A stretch of DNA of 64,000 nt, taken from the NCBI GenBank assembly GCA_033063855.1, contig CP093831.1:1736001-1800000 (forward strand), read 5' to 3'. Origin of the DNA: Smittia aterrima. Taxonomy: Eukaryota; Arthropoda; Insecta; Diptera; Chironomidae. A program made the position numbers and the translations under genes. Shown one piece after another: positions 12,178 to 24,664 of the stretch. The notes under the pieces are model-generated. The model made no database searches, was not told the origin of the DNA, and saw only the letters and a program-made list of their open reading frames with translations. The number at the start of each line of letters is the position of its first letter. Position 1 is the stretch's first letter.

Positions 12178-14137
12178 TTAGAATTTACTGCTGATCGTTG
12201 TGTATTGAATGAAATGGAATGTGTCGCCTGAGTTGTCGATGGCGTCTTCATCCTTTTCAGCCAAGCATGGAACGATTTGCTCAATGTTGAAGTAGAAGAC
12301 ACTTTTGATGTCTTTGAATTTATTGCCAGACTCGAGCACGAACTTCTGAACGTTAGGAACGAGATTTTCAACCAAGTGAATGACTTTCTTGTCGTTGATT
12401 GCGATTTCAAATTTGTCGAACTTCATTCCAAGCAAATTATCGAACATGACACGAGGCTTTGCGAATAATTTCTTGGTGATCGCAGCGTAATCATTATCCA
12501 TTGAGAGATTATTTTGAATCAACAGCAAATGCTCGATAGCAAGATGAACTTGTGCAAGCTTCGATATGTTCAACTCAGCATCGCGCTCAACGAAGCGACT
12601 GTTTCTCATTCCATCATCTTCGTCTTCGTTGCTCTCTAAACTTCCTCCACTTGCTTTCAACAAAGTTTTTCGTGTTGATTGATTCAAGTCGACGGCAGCT
12701 GCAGCGAGAGATTTGCGAACACTCAATCGATTTTCATTCACAGCTTGCGACGATTTTCCTCCGCCAAAGCTCATTGAACTCAACTGACAAATTTTGCTCT
12801 CGCTCAAGATAAATTCGAAATCTTTCATCAACTTCTCGATGCCGATTTCTAGCAAAAGTTCGAGTGGTTCAGTGCCGATAAGATGAGGAATTGCTAAACG
12901 TTGTTGCGAAAGCTCTCGGATCAATTCGCTCAATCGATTGTTGCTTGTTGGAAGATTGACGATATTTGAGCGACTTGAGATTTGAAAGATGAACTTGATG
13001 ATTTTCTTGAGGTCGTTGTATGAGCTTGTGTGCTTCAGTAAATCCCAAAGAAGGTCTGAAATCTCAGAGAGATGACGATTACGAGTTCGCTTGATCACAG
13101 CCTCCAATCCTGTGTCGACTGTTGCATCAGTTCCTTCGATCGCTGTGTTGACTTCGGATAAAATGCGATTTACCTTCTCCTGAAGATTCTCGTAAGTCAT
13201 GTCTGCAGATCCGTAATTATAATTTGGCTCTGGAGATGTTCCGTCGATCGAACTGTTCTTGTAGCTGACAATTTCTTGTTTTATCTTATACAACAAGTTG
13301 ATTTGAATCCAGAAATCTTCGCAAAGGATGTGACTCTTGCCAATCTCAACTTGCTGATACAGAACGACTTCGGAAGTTCCATCGATGTGATCGATGCAAG
13401 GATTCAAAGCTGATGAAGTATTCACAAACTTAAGACTGACATCGGGAGTGATTTGGAAGGTCGACTCCATATTAGTGTAAAGTCGTGTGTTTGAAGCAAT
13501 CAACGAGAAATGACGTTTCAATAAATTATCCATCGACTTATCTTCATGTTTGATTACGCCAAGATATTTTGCAGATCCACGAATGTTCATGTCTTGCTTG
13601 AGATAGTACGAAAGCAGAAACGTTCGGTTGCTTGGCGGTTCCGATTCATCTGAGCAAAGAATGAAAATCCAGCCGCGCGAGTCTTGAGTTAGAACATCTT
13701 CGTTACTGACATTGACAATAATTTCACGAGCTTTGTTGATGTCAACTGGAGTATACATTTCCTCAATGTCATGCCAAGGCTTCGAGAAAAGAATTTTATC
13801 TGCAATCGATTGGCTCAGAAGATTTTCGATGGAGTAATCATCCTTCAAAGGACTTCCAGTGAGATTCAAGCTTTCAGATTTTTCGTTATCGTAGCTGTCG
13901 TAATCAAATTTGGTTTGTGGATTCTTCAACAGCGATCGATCCTAGATTAAATGGTTTGTTACAGTTTAATTCATATTTGAACTCTTAAGCAGAAGAAATT
14001 ACCTCTTTGAATATGAAAATAACTTTTTCGGCTTCAGTAAGTTGCTTGATGTATGAGACCGGCTTTGCAAACATCATGTCGACGTCTTCAAAGGTTCGTC
14101 GCAGATAAGCGTAGACATTTGTGAGATTACAACTCAT
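12178..14137 (-). CDS. Zwilch-like kinetochore protein (RZZ complex)
   Basis: Two exons (14137-14003 and 13941-12178) give about 632 residues, close to the Drosophila protein. No signal peptide or membrane segment is seen. The conserved central helical region is recognisable: the block around DLLWDLLKHTSSYNDLKK, then HLIGTEPLELLLEIGIEKL followed by MKDFEFIL, which fits the LLEIGxxKLxxDY signature of Zwilch. By family it would act with Rod and Zw10 at unattached kinetochores, recruiting dynein and sustaining the spindle checkpoint. The start codon is about 100 bases from the RpL26 transcription start on the other strand, so the two probably share a divergent promoter. A minus-strand poly(A) signal lies near 12146-12151. 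The assignment rests on recalled motifs; a divergent helical protein could mislead. Confidence 0.75.
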
Positions 14138-14243
14138 TTTACTTGATTAAATAATAAAAACTGAAATTGAACAACAAATCCGTTAAAATCAAGAGGGTCA
14201 CGCAGCTCGCAAGCGTTTTATGTCGAACTCAATATTTGTAATT
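14138..14243. promoter_or_regulatory. Divergent promoter between Zwilch and RpL26
   Basis: Only about 106 bases separate the Zwilch start codon (-) from the RpL26 pyrimidine-rich start (+). A GGGTCACGC word (14195-14203) resembles the Drosophila core-promoter Motif 1. No TATA box is evident, as usual for housekeeping genes. Confidence 0.5.
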
Positions 14244-14264
14244 CTTTCCTTCTTTCTTTTCCCT
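14244..14264 (+). promoter_or_regulatory. TOP-like pyrimidine tract at the RpL26 transcription start
   Basis: A 21-base uninterrupted C/T run beginning with C, as at the 5' end of ribosomal-protein mRNAs (TOP motif, translational control by TOR). A GTAAGC donor at 14296 and an acceptor ending at 14525 would make a short 5' untranslated exon and a leader intron before the coding start. Confidence 0.55.
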
Positions 14265-14542
14265 AGGATTTCTGAGACTTCACACGTTTTTCAAAGTAAG
14301 CAGCGATAAATAATTGTTTTTAGAGTGTTTAGAGATCGAATTTATCGTGAACTTATCTTACAACGTCTCGACAAGTGTTCCGTTGTCTCAAAAATAAGAC
14401 TTTGACGAAGATATCACTAGAAATTCGATTGAAATTTGACTCAAAATATCTGAGCAGAATTTTTTTGTTTTGTGCAACAGAAACGAAAATTATTTCACTT
14501 ATTAACAGTTCTTCTCTCATTTTAGGAAATTCCATTAGCAAG

Positions 14543-15111
14543 ATGAAACTTAACAGAAATGTCTCATCATCGCGTCGCAAGAACCGAGAGCGCCACTTCA
14601 CGGCACCTTCTCATATCCGCCGCAAGCTGATGTCTTCGCCATTGAGCAAGGAACTCCGTCAAAAATACAACGTTCGTTCCATGCCCATCCGCAAAGACGA
14701 TGAAGTTCAAGTGAGTTTTAGAGAAATTCTAACATCCCGTGGTGTTTTATGACTTTTGATTAGCACCTTGGCGTTTGTTATGATTTGTAACTTTTGAGGT
14801 TATTCATTCGTTTATCTTCATTTTAGGTCGTTCGCGGTCACTACAAAGGCAACCAAGTTGGAAAGGTTGTGCAAGTGTACAGAAAGAAGTTCGTCGTGTA
14901 CATTGAAAGAATTCAACGCGAGAAGGCAAACGGAACCAATGTCTTCGTCGGAATCCATCCATCAAAACTCTTGATCGTCAAGCTGAAGATGGACAAGGAC
15001 CGTAAGAGAATCTTGGATCGTCGTGCCAAGGGACGTTTGGCTGCACTCGGCAAAGAGAAGGGCAAGTACACCGAAGAGACCGCCGCTGCTCCAATGGAAA
15101 CAACTTCGTAA
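14543..15111 (+). CDS. RpL26: 60S ribosomal protein L26 (uL24)
   Basis: Two coding exons (14543-14710 and 14827-15111) give 150 residues. The N-terminal MKLNRNVSSSRRKNRERHF block and the KOW-type segment VVRGHYKGNQVGKVVQVYRK are diagnostic of eukaryotic L26. The protein sits near the peptide exit tunnel of the large subunit. A 5' leader intron (about 14296-14525) precedes the coding start. AATAAA lies at 15188-15193, and the gene converges on PBDC1, whose stop codon is about 140 bases from its own. Confidence 0.97.
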
Positions 15112-15252
15112 ATTTCCGATCGATCTTTTTTTGTTAAGTGAAACAAACAATTGAAATCCGTCAGAAGCTTCACAAAGGCTTTTGAGAAATAAAGATAATC
15201 GAAGGAAAATTTATATTTGTGTACGAAAAATATTTATTTAGCTGAGAATAGT

Positions 15253-15881
15253 TTATGTTAAAGAAGCAATTTCTTTTCCTGCGTAAAGCTTTCTTATCGA
15301 GTCGTTACATCCTTCGCGATTTCTTGCACATTCAATCGCAAGGAATTGTACTCGAACAACGAATATAGAATTTTCTGGAGAGAATTCCTTGGAGGCGTTT
15401 GCTCTGATCAACGTTCCAAAGCTGAAGTCATCCAGCTTGTCGAATCTTTCAATGAAGTTACGCCACTTGATCTTAGCATTTCCACTCTTCAGGTCATCTT
15501 CATTCAAGACATCAATTTTAAGATCTGGGAACTCTTCTCGGAACGTTTTGTAGATGATATCATCGAAAGGTGTAAGTTTGAGGAATTTTGGATCAACTGA
15601 GCACAGCAAGTTGAAGTGAAGTTCTAAAAGGAAAAGAAAGATTAATTGAATTGCTTAGGAGGGCAGGAGCGACAATGGAAAGGTTAACTAAGATCCTCGG
15701 AAAATGAGAATTGCAAAAAATATTGAAAATATTACCGGCGTGTTCGAAAGCTTTCTTAGCCCACAGCTCTTCAAGCAAATCGTCATTTCCGAATTCATCA
15801 GCTGGTCTATTCAAGACATCCTAAAATGTGATATTTTGTATATTTTTATTTGTTAATTATTTCCAGAGTGCGACTTACCAT
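15253..15881 (-). CDS. PBDC1 homologue (eEF1A folding chaperone family)
   Basis: Three exons give 152 residues. The first contributes only the start codon (15881-15879, ATG followed directly by GTAAGT); the others are 15820-15736 and 15623-15253. The family blocks are clear: LWAKKAFEHAELHFNLL, SVDPKFLKLTPFDD, KWRNFIERF, then FGTLIRANASKEFSPENSIF and FLAIECARNREG. PBDC1 and its yeast counterpart YPL225W form a small cytosolic family; the yeast protein has been reported as a dedicated co-translational chaperone for eEF1A. The older name (polysaccharide biosynthesis domain) is uninformative. It converges on RpL26 and diverges from rush, whose start codon is only about 120 bases away. Confidence 0.88.
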
Positions 15882-16004
15882 TTTTGCCTCAGTTTTTTAC
15901 CTTTTCTGCCTCATATTTTGCCTTTCTGCGTCATTGATGCAAAAACTATTATTAGGAAAGTTGAAGAAAATATTAATTGTTGAAATTTTGATTTAATCCG
16001 TGAA
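15882..16004. promoter_or_regulatory. Divergent promoter between PBDC1 and rush
   Basis: About 123 bases separate the two start codons, so both 5' leaders and the promoter must fit here or overlap. The first 60 bases hold three or four imperfect copies of a TTTTGCCTCA-like word. No TATA box is seen. Confidence 0.45.
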
Positions 16005-18814
16005 ATGGTCGATAAATTAGGTAAACATCGGTTCATTGTGGAGTTTGTTCATTACGGCATTTCGTGGATATCGAGTTGTGATTGAAAAAACCCGGGAACC
16101 AGTGAATAATGTGTCGCAATTTCGTCAAAGAAATTGTTAAATTCCATTAATAATTCATCGAGCGCTGCTTAAGTGAACAGCAGTCTCTAGTCGACAAATG
16201 TCCAGATTAAAATCTGTTGCATGTGACGAGTTGTGTTGTGCAATCGCGGAAAGAATGATTGACAAGATAACAAAAGAGAACTTAGTTGGGCAATTTTGAT
16301 TGATGGGCAGTTGCTCTGTCTCAAGTCCCCCCGCGATCAAAGTACATTCAAACACCTTATATCTTAATCATATCGACTTAAATACGTCAATGTCTATTCA
16401 TCTGTTTTGAAAGAAACGTCGCAAGTAATGAATCATAGGACGTGAATGAGTCACAACAGAATCGGGATCTTTCGTTATCCACAGTCCGCGCAATTTTCTT
16501 ATCAAAATCATTTAAATATTGTAATTCATGTTTTTGTTGTTGATGAAATGCAAAAAGAGAGAAGAAACTGCGATTCGCTCTACGCTGATATTGTGGGGCG
16601 GCGAAGGTTGATGACTCATCAGCTATCGCTAAGCTAACAAGACATTTCTAGCTCCAAAAGAGTGTTAATTAATGATCAAATATACTTTTCGTGGATAAGA
16701 AAAGTTCGCGATATAAATCATGTGAATTCAGCTCTTAATGCTTCTTCACACACATTTCATGATTGTGTCGCATGTTAAAATATCTCTTCTTTGTTTATGT
16801 TTTACCCACTCGACCATCACACGTATCCGCGCACTCAACAATAGAAACGAAAATAAGAGAGAAAGAAGGGAACAACGTGATTTGAGTGCATGACCTGGTG
16901 GGGTGTTGATCATGTGCATTTAATTACCGAAAAAAATGTTATTAGGCTTCCCAAGCGAAGCCGCAACTTCCGCTCTACACGTTTCCGTACGTGTCCTCAA
17001 ATTGTTATCGAATTTCCGATCAAATTCCGCTGCCTCTGACGTGAAATGTGAAGAAAAAAATAATAATAATATTTGCCATTGGATTTTTCAATTTGCATAA
17101 ATTAGGCAAAGAAGGAGAAAGCGATTTGAAAGCTTTAATTTCGACAGTGCTTCTCAACTTTCGTGTGCTCATTATTAAATTTGTTCACGAAATGTCTTGA
17201 AATGTCCAATCAACTCCAACAATTTACTTTTCTCACGTCAAACCCATTAATTTGCAGTGAATAGCGAAGCGAATGCGCGTCGGATACAAATGGTCGAGAG
17301 CTGCTTCGGTGGATCAGGGGAGCAGCTTCTCATTCCTGGACGTGTTCTGGTCGGTGAAGGCGTTTTAACAAAGATGTGCAGAAAACGACCTAAACCACGT
17401 CAATTCTTCCTGTTCAACGACATCCTCGTATACGGAAATATCATCATTGGCAAGAAAAAATACAACAAACAACATATTATTCCACTCGAAGAGGTGCAGC
17501 TGCAAGGACTTGACGACACGCCACGTGAGTTGCCATCGCAATCCGCATTGATTCTTTAATCGATAATTTATTCTAAGTTTTTTGTGGCATCGGATTAGAC
17601 ACACGAAATGGATGGCTTATTAGAACAACGGCTAAGTCGTTTGCGGTGTACGCCGCCACCAGCACGGAGAAGCAAGAGTGGATGGCTCACATAAACAAGT
17701 GCATAGAAGATTTATTGAGAAAAAGTGAGATTCCTTATTTCGATCTTGCGTGATCATGAAATAATTTAATTTATCATTTTTCTAAAAGGTGGCAAGAAAC
17801 GCTCAGATCAACATGCAGCCGTTTGGGTGCCTGATGCAGAAGCAAGCATTTGGTGAGTTCCATTCACATACTTTGTTTAACAATTAGTCATGACACTTCT
17901 TTTTCTTTAGTATGTGCTGTAAAAAGACGCAATTCACGATGATCATCCGACGACACCACTGTAGAAATTGTGGGGCTGTCGTGTGTGGCCCCTGCTCACC
18001 GAAAAAGTTCTTATTACCGTCCGGCTCGAAGCCGCAACGAGTTTGCTTGGACTGTTATGATCATCTTAGTTCGATGAGCAATCAACAGGTGAGAGTGAAA
18101 GTTTTAAACTTGTGAAAATTGACACTGACGTTGAAATGATTTTTGCTTTTAGAATAAAGTCAATGCAAATACATCGCAATCGAAAGCCACCAACTCTGCC
18201 GGAAGCGAATCATCAGACGAGGATGACGGACAAGATCCGAATAAAACACATGAAGAGGTGAGTGGGCGGAAATTTCGCTGTTTTCTATGCTTCAAATCGC
18301 TCTGACAACGAACATGACTGTTCACGAATGCAACGTTGCTATAACAATCTCCACTTCTATTTTTATAACTCAAACTTTGATGGCATCAACGACTACGAAA
18401 TTATTAAACTTTTATTTTCTTATTTCTCTCTTCTTCTTTCCTCTCGCTCGAAACCTTCAGGGTTTCCGAAAACATTGCAATCAGACTGTTTGTGTATGAT
18501 AAAAGAAAGAAAAGTGATGCCGAATATTTTAATGTTAGTGACGATCAGCAGTAAGTTCGGATTTCAGTTCAAAAATATTTTAAAGCTTTTCTTTAGTTTG
18601 ATTGCAATTACCTTTGTTTGCTGAGTTCTGTTGATTCTCAGAATTCCTATCATTCGCTAAAATCTTTGTTCCGCTTCTTGTTGAATACGAAATCTCTTGA
18701 TTAAACTACTTGCATGGTTTCACTTGTTACTATTTAAAATATTTAACGATCGAACAATTATTTCAGCCGAAATTCTACGCTGACACCGCAGAAAAAGCTC
18801 CTGAAGAGAAATAG
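16005..18814 (+). CDS. rush: Phafin (PH + FYVE endosomal protein), rush orthologue
   Basis: Seven exons (16005-16020, 17258-17524, 17599-17724, 17789-17852, 17911-18088, 18153-18257, 18767-18814) keep phase and give 267 residues. The first coding exon is only 16 bases and encodes MVDKL, the conserved family start; a 1.24 kb intron follows. Residues about 30-150 form the PH domain (GRVLVGEGVLTKMCRKRPKP, then QFFLFNDILVYG). Residues about 155-215 are a FYVE zinc finger with the WVPD opening, CxxC pairs and the basic patch RRHHCRNCGAVVCGPCS. The tail is short, acidic and Ser-rich. Phafins bind PI3P and PI(3,5)P2 on endosomes; Drosophila rush controls late-endosome traffic. The 5' end abuts PBDC1 head to head. 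A poly(A) signal lies just past the stop (18829-18834). Confidence 0.94.
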
Positions 18815-18834
18815 AGAGAGACGAGACCAATAAA

Positions 18835-21640
18835 TCATTCACATCTCCTCCTCATGCACGCGCCCAATCTCTAAAGTTCTCCTTGGATTTCTTTTATCTG
18901 CTCGTTGAAAGAGCATGAACGAGGGAAAGTTTATTTAAAAAGAAGGTTTTTAATTATTTTTCATAAATATTTAGGTTAAAAGATATTTTTTTACCCTTTA
19001 TCGCGAGTCTCGATCCGGGACGGGAATATTATTCTTTACAGTAACTCAATTTTTCTCAGATCAAACCCAACAAACTCACTCACCTTCTAGCTCTTTTACA
19101 CTCACCCACATGATGAACCTTCTCCCTGAAAACAACAGAAAAACATTTTAAAGTTAAGAGAAATTTCATACATCAGAAAAAATGTGAGAAAATTTATTAA
19201 ATATTTAAAGTTTCTGAATAAAAAAATGATGAAAGGTATAATAAATGTAATGAAAATGTTAAAAGATCTGTTTTGTTGTTTACCAAGAGAAAATATTTTC
19301 AGCTATCTTGATCTCATTCCACAGATTACTGAAACAATTTGCAATCAACTGATGCATTTTTCCGGTTTGAAGTCGCCAGCAAATTACTTGCACAAGCAAT
19401 CAAATTGATCATAAAATCTGCAATACATTAGGTGTGAAAAAAGCGGAGATTTGATTATCGCAAAAATTATTTTCCTGTTAGCTTCAAACTCAATTAAGAC
19501 TTAAGTTGTCGGATTAGCAGAAAATGAGAATCAGCATTCCAGTGGAAACTTTATCAGGAATATTTAGCTTTTTGATTAATCAATTATGGAATGAGTCGCT
19601 TGCTGACATTTGCTCAATAAAATGATCAACTTATCGACACTTCGAGCTTCGGTTTTGATTTACATTTTAAGATAAGCGAAACAATTTTATTAATTGTTGA
19701 CTTAACCCGATCTGATGTTGATCTCTTAGCGAGATCAATGCTTTAACTTATTTATTGTCGTTCCTTATAGAATTCTTAGGAAAGCTTAACTTCCTGAAGA
19801 AGCTGCGATTTCTCAGAGAGCGACTTAAATTATCAACGATTTAAATTTATCGAAATGAGAGAGAAGCAAACCAACTCGACATGAGACACAAACAAACAAA
19901 GCGTGCAGATAGACGAGAGCTTTTCCGATATATTTTCATTTAAAATCGAACGCTCAACTGAGAAAGAAATATTTATTCTCCTTGTCGCGATTACGAGCCG
20001 TCGTATTCGATCTTACAAACTTAATTTGAATAATATTTCGATTTAAGAGGGATTTGATCTTAGTTTCGGTTGAGAATTTGTCGTGATCGGTCGCAAGGTT
20101 TGGAAATTAATTCAATTGTGCAACTCGAGGATATTTTTCCCCATTGGCGATTGTCAAGCTGCCAATAAGCGATTCTATCGGGAATTGCATTGAAAAGTGA
20201 ATTAGTTTTCGTTTAATTCTGGAACGCCTCCAACTACAACGTCAAAATAATTTTTATCACAAGTGTCAACGTGCGAAATATTTGTTTAACGTCCTCCCAC
20301 TCAACGCTTGTAATTTGTAGTGGTTTCCTCGCTATTAATAACGATTTAATTCCGAGCAATTTGGTGATAATTAAATTATCATGTCGTTGATTTATTCTCG
20401 GTTAGTGGGTCGAGCTTTAGTTCTGCCTTCGTCTGGAGTCAAAATAAATCAACGCAATATCGAATTTCGTTAAACGATTGACATTCTCTCATTGAGTCGC
20501 GTGGATGATAAATTAAGAGGATGACGCGAGCCTTCGTTCCCAAATAAACACCAATTTTCGCTCGTCAATAATTAATAAATAACTCGAAAGACGGCAAGAG
20601 CACAAAACTATTTTCATATTGTTGCCAATTTAAGAGAAGCGCACCAAACCCGTCTTGTGGGAAGACGCTATAAGATCGGATTAATGTGATTTTGTCCAGG
20701 GAAAGCGGACAGAAATCTTGAATAACAGATCATGTCTCGACGTTAATCGCTTCTCGCTACAATTGGACACGCATCATTAAAATTCCTCTACCGCGGAATG
20801 TGGAAAATATTTTAAGTGGATTTTCCACGGAACTTTTGTGTCTCTCCGAAAAAGTATTGAAGCCAAACTATTAATAATCCGACTTGCAATTGATCGTGAA
20901 TGAAACGAGAAAATTTATGTTGTCGTCTCGAGATGAAATCGATTTTATGCGAGAAATTATTTCGCACCTTGAGACGAAGAAGGTTGAGCGATGTAAATTG
21001 AAACTGTGGCATTGAACTTAAACTTCTAATCGACATAGATCGTAAAGTGGCCGGAAAGATAAAAGCTGATGTTGTGGGAAGAGTTTGATAGCTTCTTAAG
21101 CTTACGAGATATTAATTCAATCGCAGATTTTATTTTAATGATCCTTGACTTATATTTTCTTAAGTCCCAAGAGTTATTTAATAAATTCTCTTGAACAAAT
21201 ATTTCCGTTCTAGCAAATGTCCTACATTCCATCGCTTGCAATGTGCAATTACTCAAAAAGAAAGCATTCAAAGCTTGAGATGATTCAATCGATGATAGAC
21301 GAGAGCAAAAATCTTTCAGTTCTTGGGAAAATCGAAAGTATTTTTTTTCCCTCATTCAATTGAGAGTGAATCGCGACCGGGAAAAGATCTTGACGAACAA
21401 AGCAGAATGGGGAAAAATATTTCCAAGACAAAAGTGTTTTTGGAAGTGAAAAGTAAATGTTTCCCTTCAGTTTCAGGACAACAATCTTCTCTCGAAATGA
21501 AATAATTATTAAAATAATTGTGATTCATAAAGTGACTTGTGCTCAGAGAAACTTGATACAGCGATTGCTGAGTTATTTTAAAACACACAGATCGATTGAT
21601 TGCCAGACCATCTCAAATCAGAGAGAAACAGAATTACATC
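18835..21640. other. Gene-free interval between rush and the Sushi-like gene
   Basis: About 2.8 kb of AT-rich sequence. The open frames are short and show no family signature or plausible splice joins. I see no RNA gene or mobile element. A TAATTAAATTA palindrome lies at 20368-20378. Confidence 0.5.
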
Positions 21641-24418
21641 ATGTTACGGACGACGCTGATTTTGATTTTGTGGATCGGTAAGTTGTCGATGTAAATATCT
21701 TTTATTGCCAACATTCGTCGTGCACGGAGCTGATCGAACTTTTTTTTTGGCGCTCGTGAAAATGATTGTTTAATTTCAAAGTTGAAAAAACTTAAAGTTC
21801 TGGCGAGCGCTCGTAAAATTTCAATTAGTAAATCGTCTTTGAAGCTGATGAGGCGAGAGAGAGCACGATGAGTCTTTATCTTAATTGGGGAACGATGAAG
21901 GCTGAGGGGTCTATGATGGTCCTTGAGATTGACGTAAAATCTAAGGAAAACCTCGCAGCATGACTTCAAACAAATTAATCGAAAATTCGCTTCTTCGTCA
22001 TAATATTTAGCAAAGATATTTACATTATCAACGTGATACTTCATTTGATTCATCGTTTGTCTGATGTATCGCATAAACAAGTCTCTCTCGACTGTTTTGA
22101 TATCTTCGTTATATCGTCAGTCAGGATGATGATAGGAAAACGCAGACCCCGCGATTCATCAACATGAAAGAGTGTTTTCTTACTTATTGGCAAATCATTC
22201 GACGCGCTTTCGCGATCTTTTGAGTTTTCGCTATGTTTCTATAAGTGGATCGTATTTCTTTTAAATTGCTGACATTGAAGAGTTTTATGAAATGTTTATG
22301 ATGATGAAAAGTTTCAACTGCGATTTTTAAGTTGACAGAACACTCACTTGACAATAATGTCAACGCTGAATTTTATTTTGACGGCGATTAGTATTCTCAG
22401 GGAACTCTTCATCGTAGATTGAGTGATTTATTCTTTTTTGATCGTTTCAGAAACGTCATTTACATGGAACTTAAGTTTCAGCAATCACAGGTGAGTTATT
22501 CGTTTGTTATGATCGTTGAAATTTGCTTCTGTTTCAAGTCAATAGACTTCAGGACTTGTAACTTTGAAACTTTAATTCTAATCGTCATAAATTACTCAAT
22601 GAACATTCATTAAATTTACATAATGATCACATTGATTAATTCTCGATTAGATTCATTACAAGCTTGAGTAATTGCATCGATTTCCAATCAAAAATCTGTC
22701 AGATCAATTGATGGATTAGCGATCGAACTTGAACTTAAACCTGACAAACAGAATCCGAACATAGCTCGTGCGTGTTTGAAAGTAATAAAATCACAACATT
22801 TTACAACATTGAGACGCCTAGAGGCTCATAAAATATCAATTAAAGGAAGGAAAAAAAACTATAAAACTTCAATAAAAGTCTCTACAAAATTGCATAATTT
22901 ATGAAGCTATAAACGAAACTGAAGCACTGAAAATAAATTATTGACACCCGAAGAGATAACAACGATTTGTTTTAATAAACTGATCAAGTAAAGTGCCTGG
23001 AGCTTCATTAGAAATTCACCTGCGAGAGAATTGTTTATTCAAATTACTCGACTCGACATGAAAACTTGCAAAGCTTGAACACTTAAAATCGTTGCATTTA
23101 AATGTTTGCCTTTCCTGACATTTACAGAGACGATGACGCTTACGAGGGCTTCAATCGAAGAAATGTCGTTCCATCTGAAGATAAAGACGATTACAATGTT
23201 CAAAACGACTTCGCATATTCCAGGTTTGAAATTACTTCATCGATTGCGTAGATTTTGCTGTAGAGCTCACATTCACAACTTCACACATTTAGATCCCCGA
23301 ACGCAATCCCGCCAATCACAAAAACTCAATATTTTTACAAAAGACATCAAAGTGCATCTGTTTCTCTCCCACATCCGCATCATCATCACCATCATCGGCA
23401 TCGTAATAGGATTCCTGTCGAACCGGATGAGAACGAGTCGGAATCTTATGTCACAAAGGTCGATACAACGCATCTCGGACCGAGAAAGCATCAGAAACGA
23501 TACAACGACGAAGAAGGAACTTTAAAACCATTTTTCCGAACTGGTAAGAAAAAGAAATTAAAGAAAAACAAGAAAACTTAAAAGAAATTTCTTTGTCACA
23601 GGAAAATTCTGCATCAAATGTCCGCCAGAAAAAATTCTAATCGCCAAGCGTGGCCTTGACGGCGTCCTTGTCGAAACGCCACAGCTGACTTCATGCAACG
23701 ACAAACCAATCTCAAAACAACTTTACGAACTCGAAACGCTCTTCAGCAAAAAACATCACTTCATTCTCCCACGCGGATCGCATTCTTTCATTGGACAAAT
23801 TGTCAGCAAAAAGAATTATACGATTGAGCACGTTTGCTACTTGAAATTCAAGATTATCGTAAGAAGCTGTGGCTTGTACGTTCCGCAGAATGAAGGCATC
23901 AAAGTTAAATGTGACATGGCAGATATTTGGGGATCGAAGTGCACGTTCTTCTGTAAAAACAACGGAATCCTCACACATCGAGAGCCAGTCGTGTGCAACG
24001 ACAATCTCCAGTGGCAAGGAGTCGAACCTGATTGCATTATACAGCACAGTAATACGACTATGTGAAAATTGATTTCTTAATTGATCTCTCTCAGTCCTTA
24101 ACAAAGATCTAACAAATCTCCTTTTCATCTTCAGGGGATTATTTTAAACAAATCGAAGGAGCAATCACGAGTTGCCAACTTCCACAAGCTCCCGATCATG
24201 CGAAATTCTCCTGCAAAGTTAATCGAGATTTGATCAACGAACATGAAAACGAACTTTTCATCCCCGATGCGACAGTTTGTCGTGTGAAGTGTGCGCGATT
24301 GTATGAAATTCCCGAGAACCTTCAGAAGTTTTCAACCTTCCAGTGTCACAATGGACGATGGAACTACACTCAGCACAACAATTTCTGCACGAAAATTCAA
24401 GTTAAACGATTAACGTAA
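21641..24418 (+). CDS. Secreted Sushi/CCP-like protein with His-rich linker
   Basis: Six exons (21641-21677, 22451-22490, 23128-23223, 23293-23543, 23602-24048, 24135-24418) join in phase to about 384 residues. Exon 1 encodes a short signal peptide (MLRTTLILILWI). An acidic stretch and a basic linker containing six consecutive His residues follow. The Cys-rich half opens with GKFCIKCPPEKILIAKRG, like a HYR-type strand. Two modules then resemble CCP/Sushi domains: one around CDMADIWGSKCTFFC ending in WQGVEPDC, one starting SCQLPQAPDHAKFSCKVN with CHNGRWNY. Such modules mediate extracellular protein contacts, for example at synapses or in coagulation-type complexes. I do not recognise a specific orthologue. 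The 23224-23292 intron was chosen because it alone joins the upstream exon to the Cys-rich frame. Confidence 0.72.
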
Positions 24419-24664
24419 AAGCTTTTCCATTGCAATGTGCACATTTGTACCTTTTTCTCTCGAATCTTTTCTCACAGCCTTTCCAGATCAATCGAAAGTA
24501 TTTTGACATTTCCTTACCCTCGTTAGTCTTAAGGTTCACAGGATTTAGTCTTCAAACTGTAAAATAAAAACACGAAATAAAGAAAATGCTCAATCGTTTA
24601 TTCTTAGTTTTTATTTTAAATCGAGAACGATTTCATAATCAAAGAAGAGAAAGGAAAGTTTGTT
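24419..24664. terminator. Convergent 3' region, Sushi-like gene and chloride channel
   Basis: Two AATAAA signals for the plus-strand gene are near 24565-24580. A minus-strand AATAAA (TTTATT on the plus strand) for the channel gene lies near 24596-24601. The two transcripts therefore end almost back to back. Confidence 0.5.

Noticed and set aside
18262..18624. Open frame of 120 codons over the last rush intron
   Set aside because: It runs out of the preceding exon through the GTGAGT donor, and the conserved rush C-terminus is joined by splicing to 18767.
20368..20378. Third TAATYNRATTA palindrome
   Set aside because: No photoreceptor gene is nearby; treated as background and as a caution for the chaoptin sites.
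21634..22080. Minus-strand frame of 148 codons opposite the Sushi-like gene
   Set aside because: Low-complexity product with no family match, lying over the signal-peptide exon and first intron of the plus-strand gene.
23106..23292. Exon of the Sushi-like gene starting at the AG near 23260
   Set aside because: That join puts the downstream Cys-rich part out of frame; the AG at 23291-23292 keeps it in frame.
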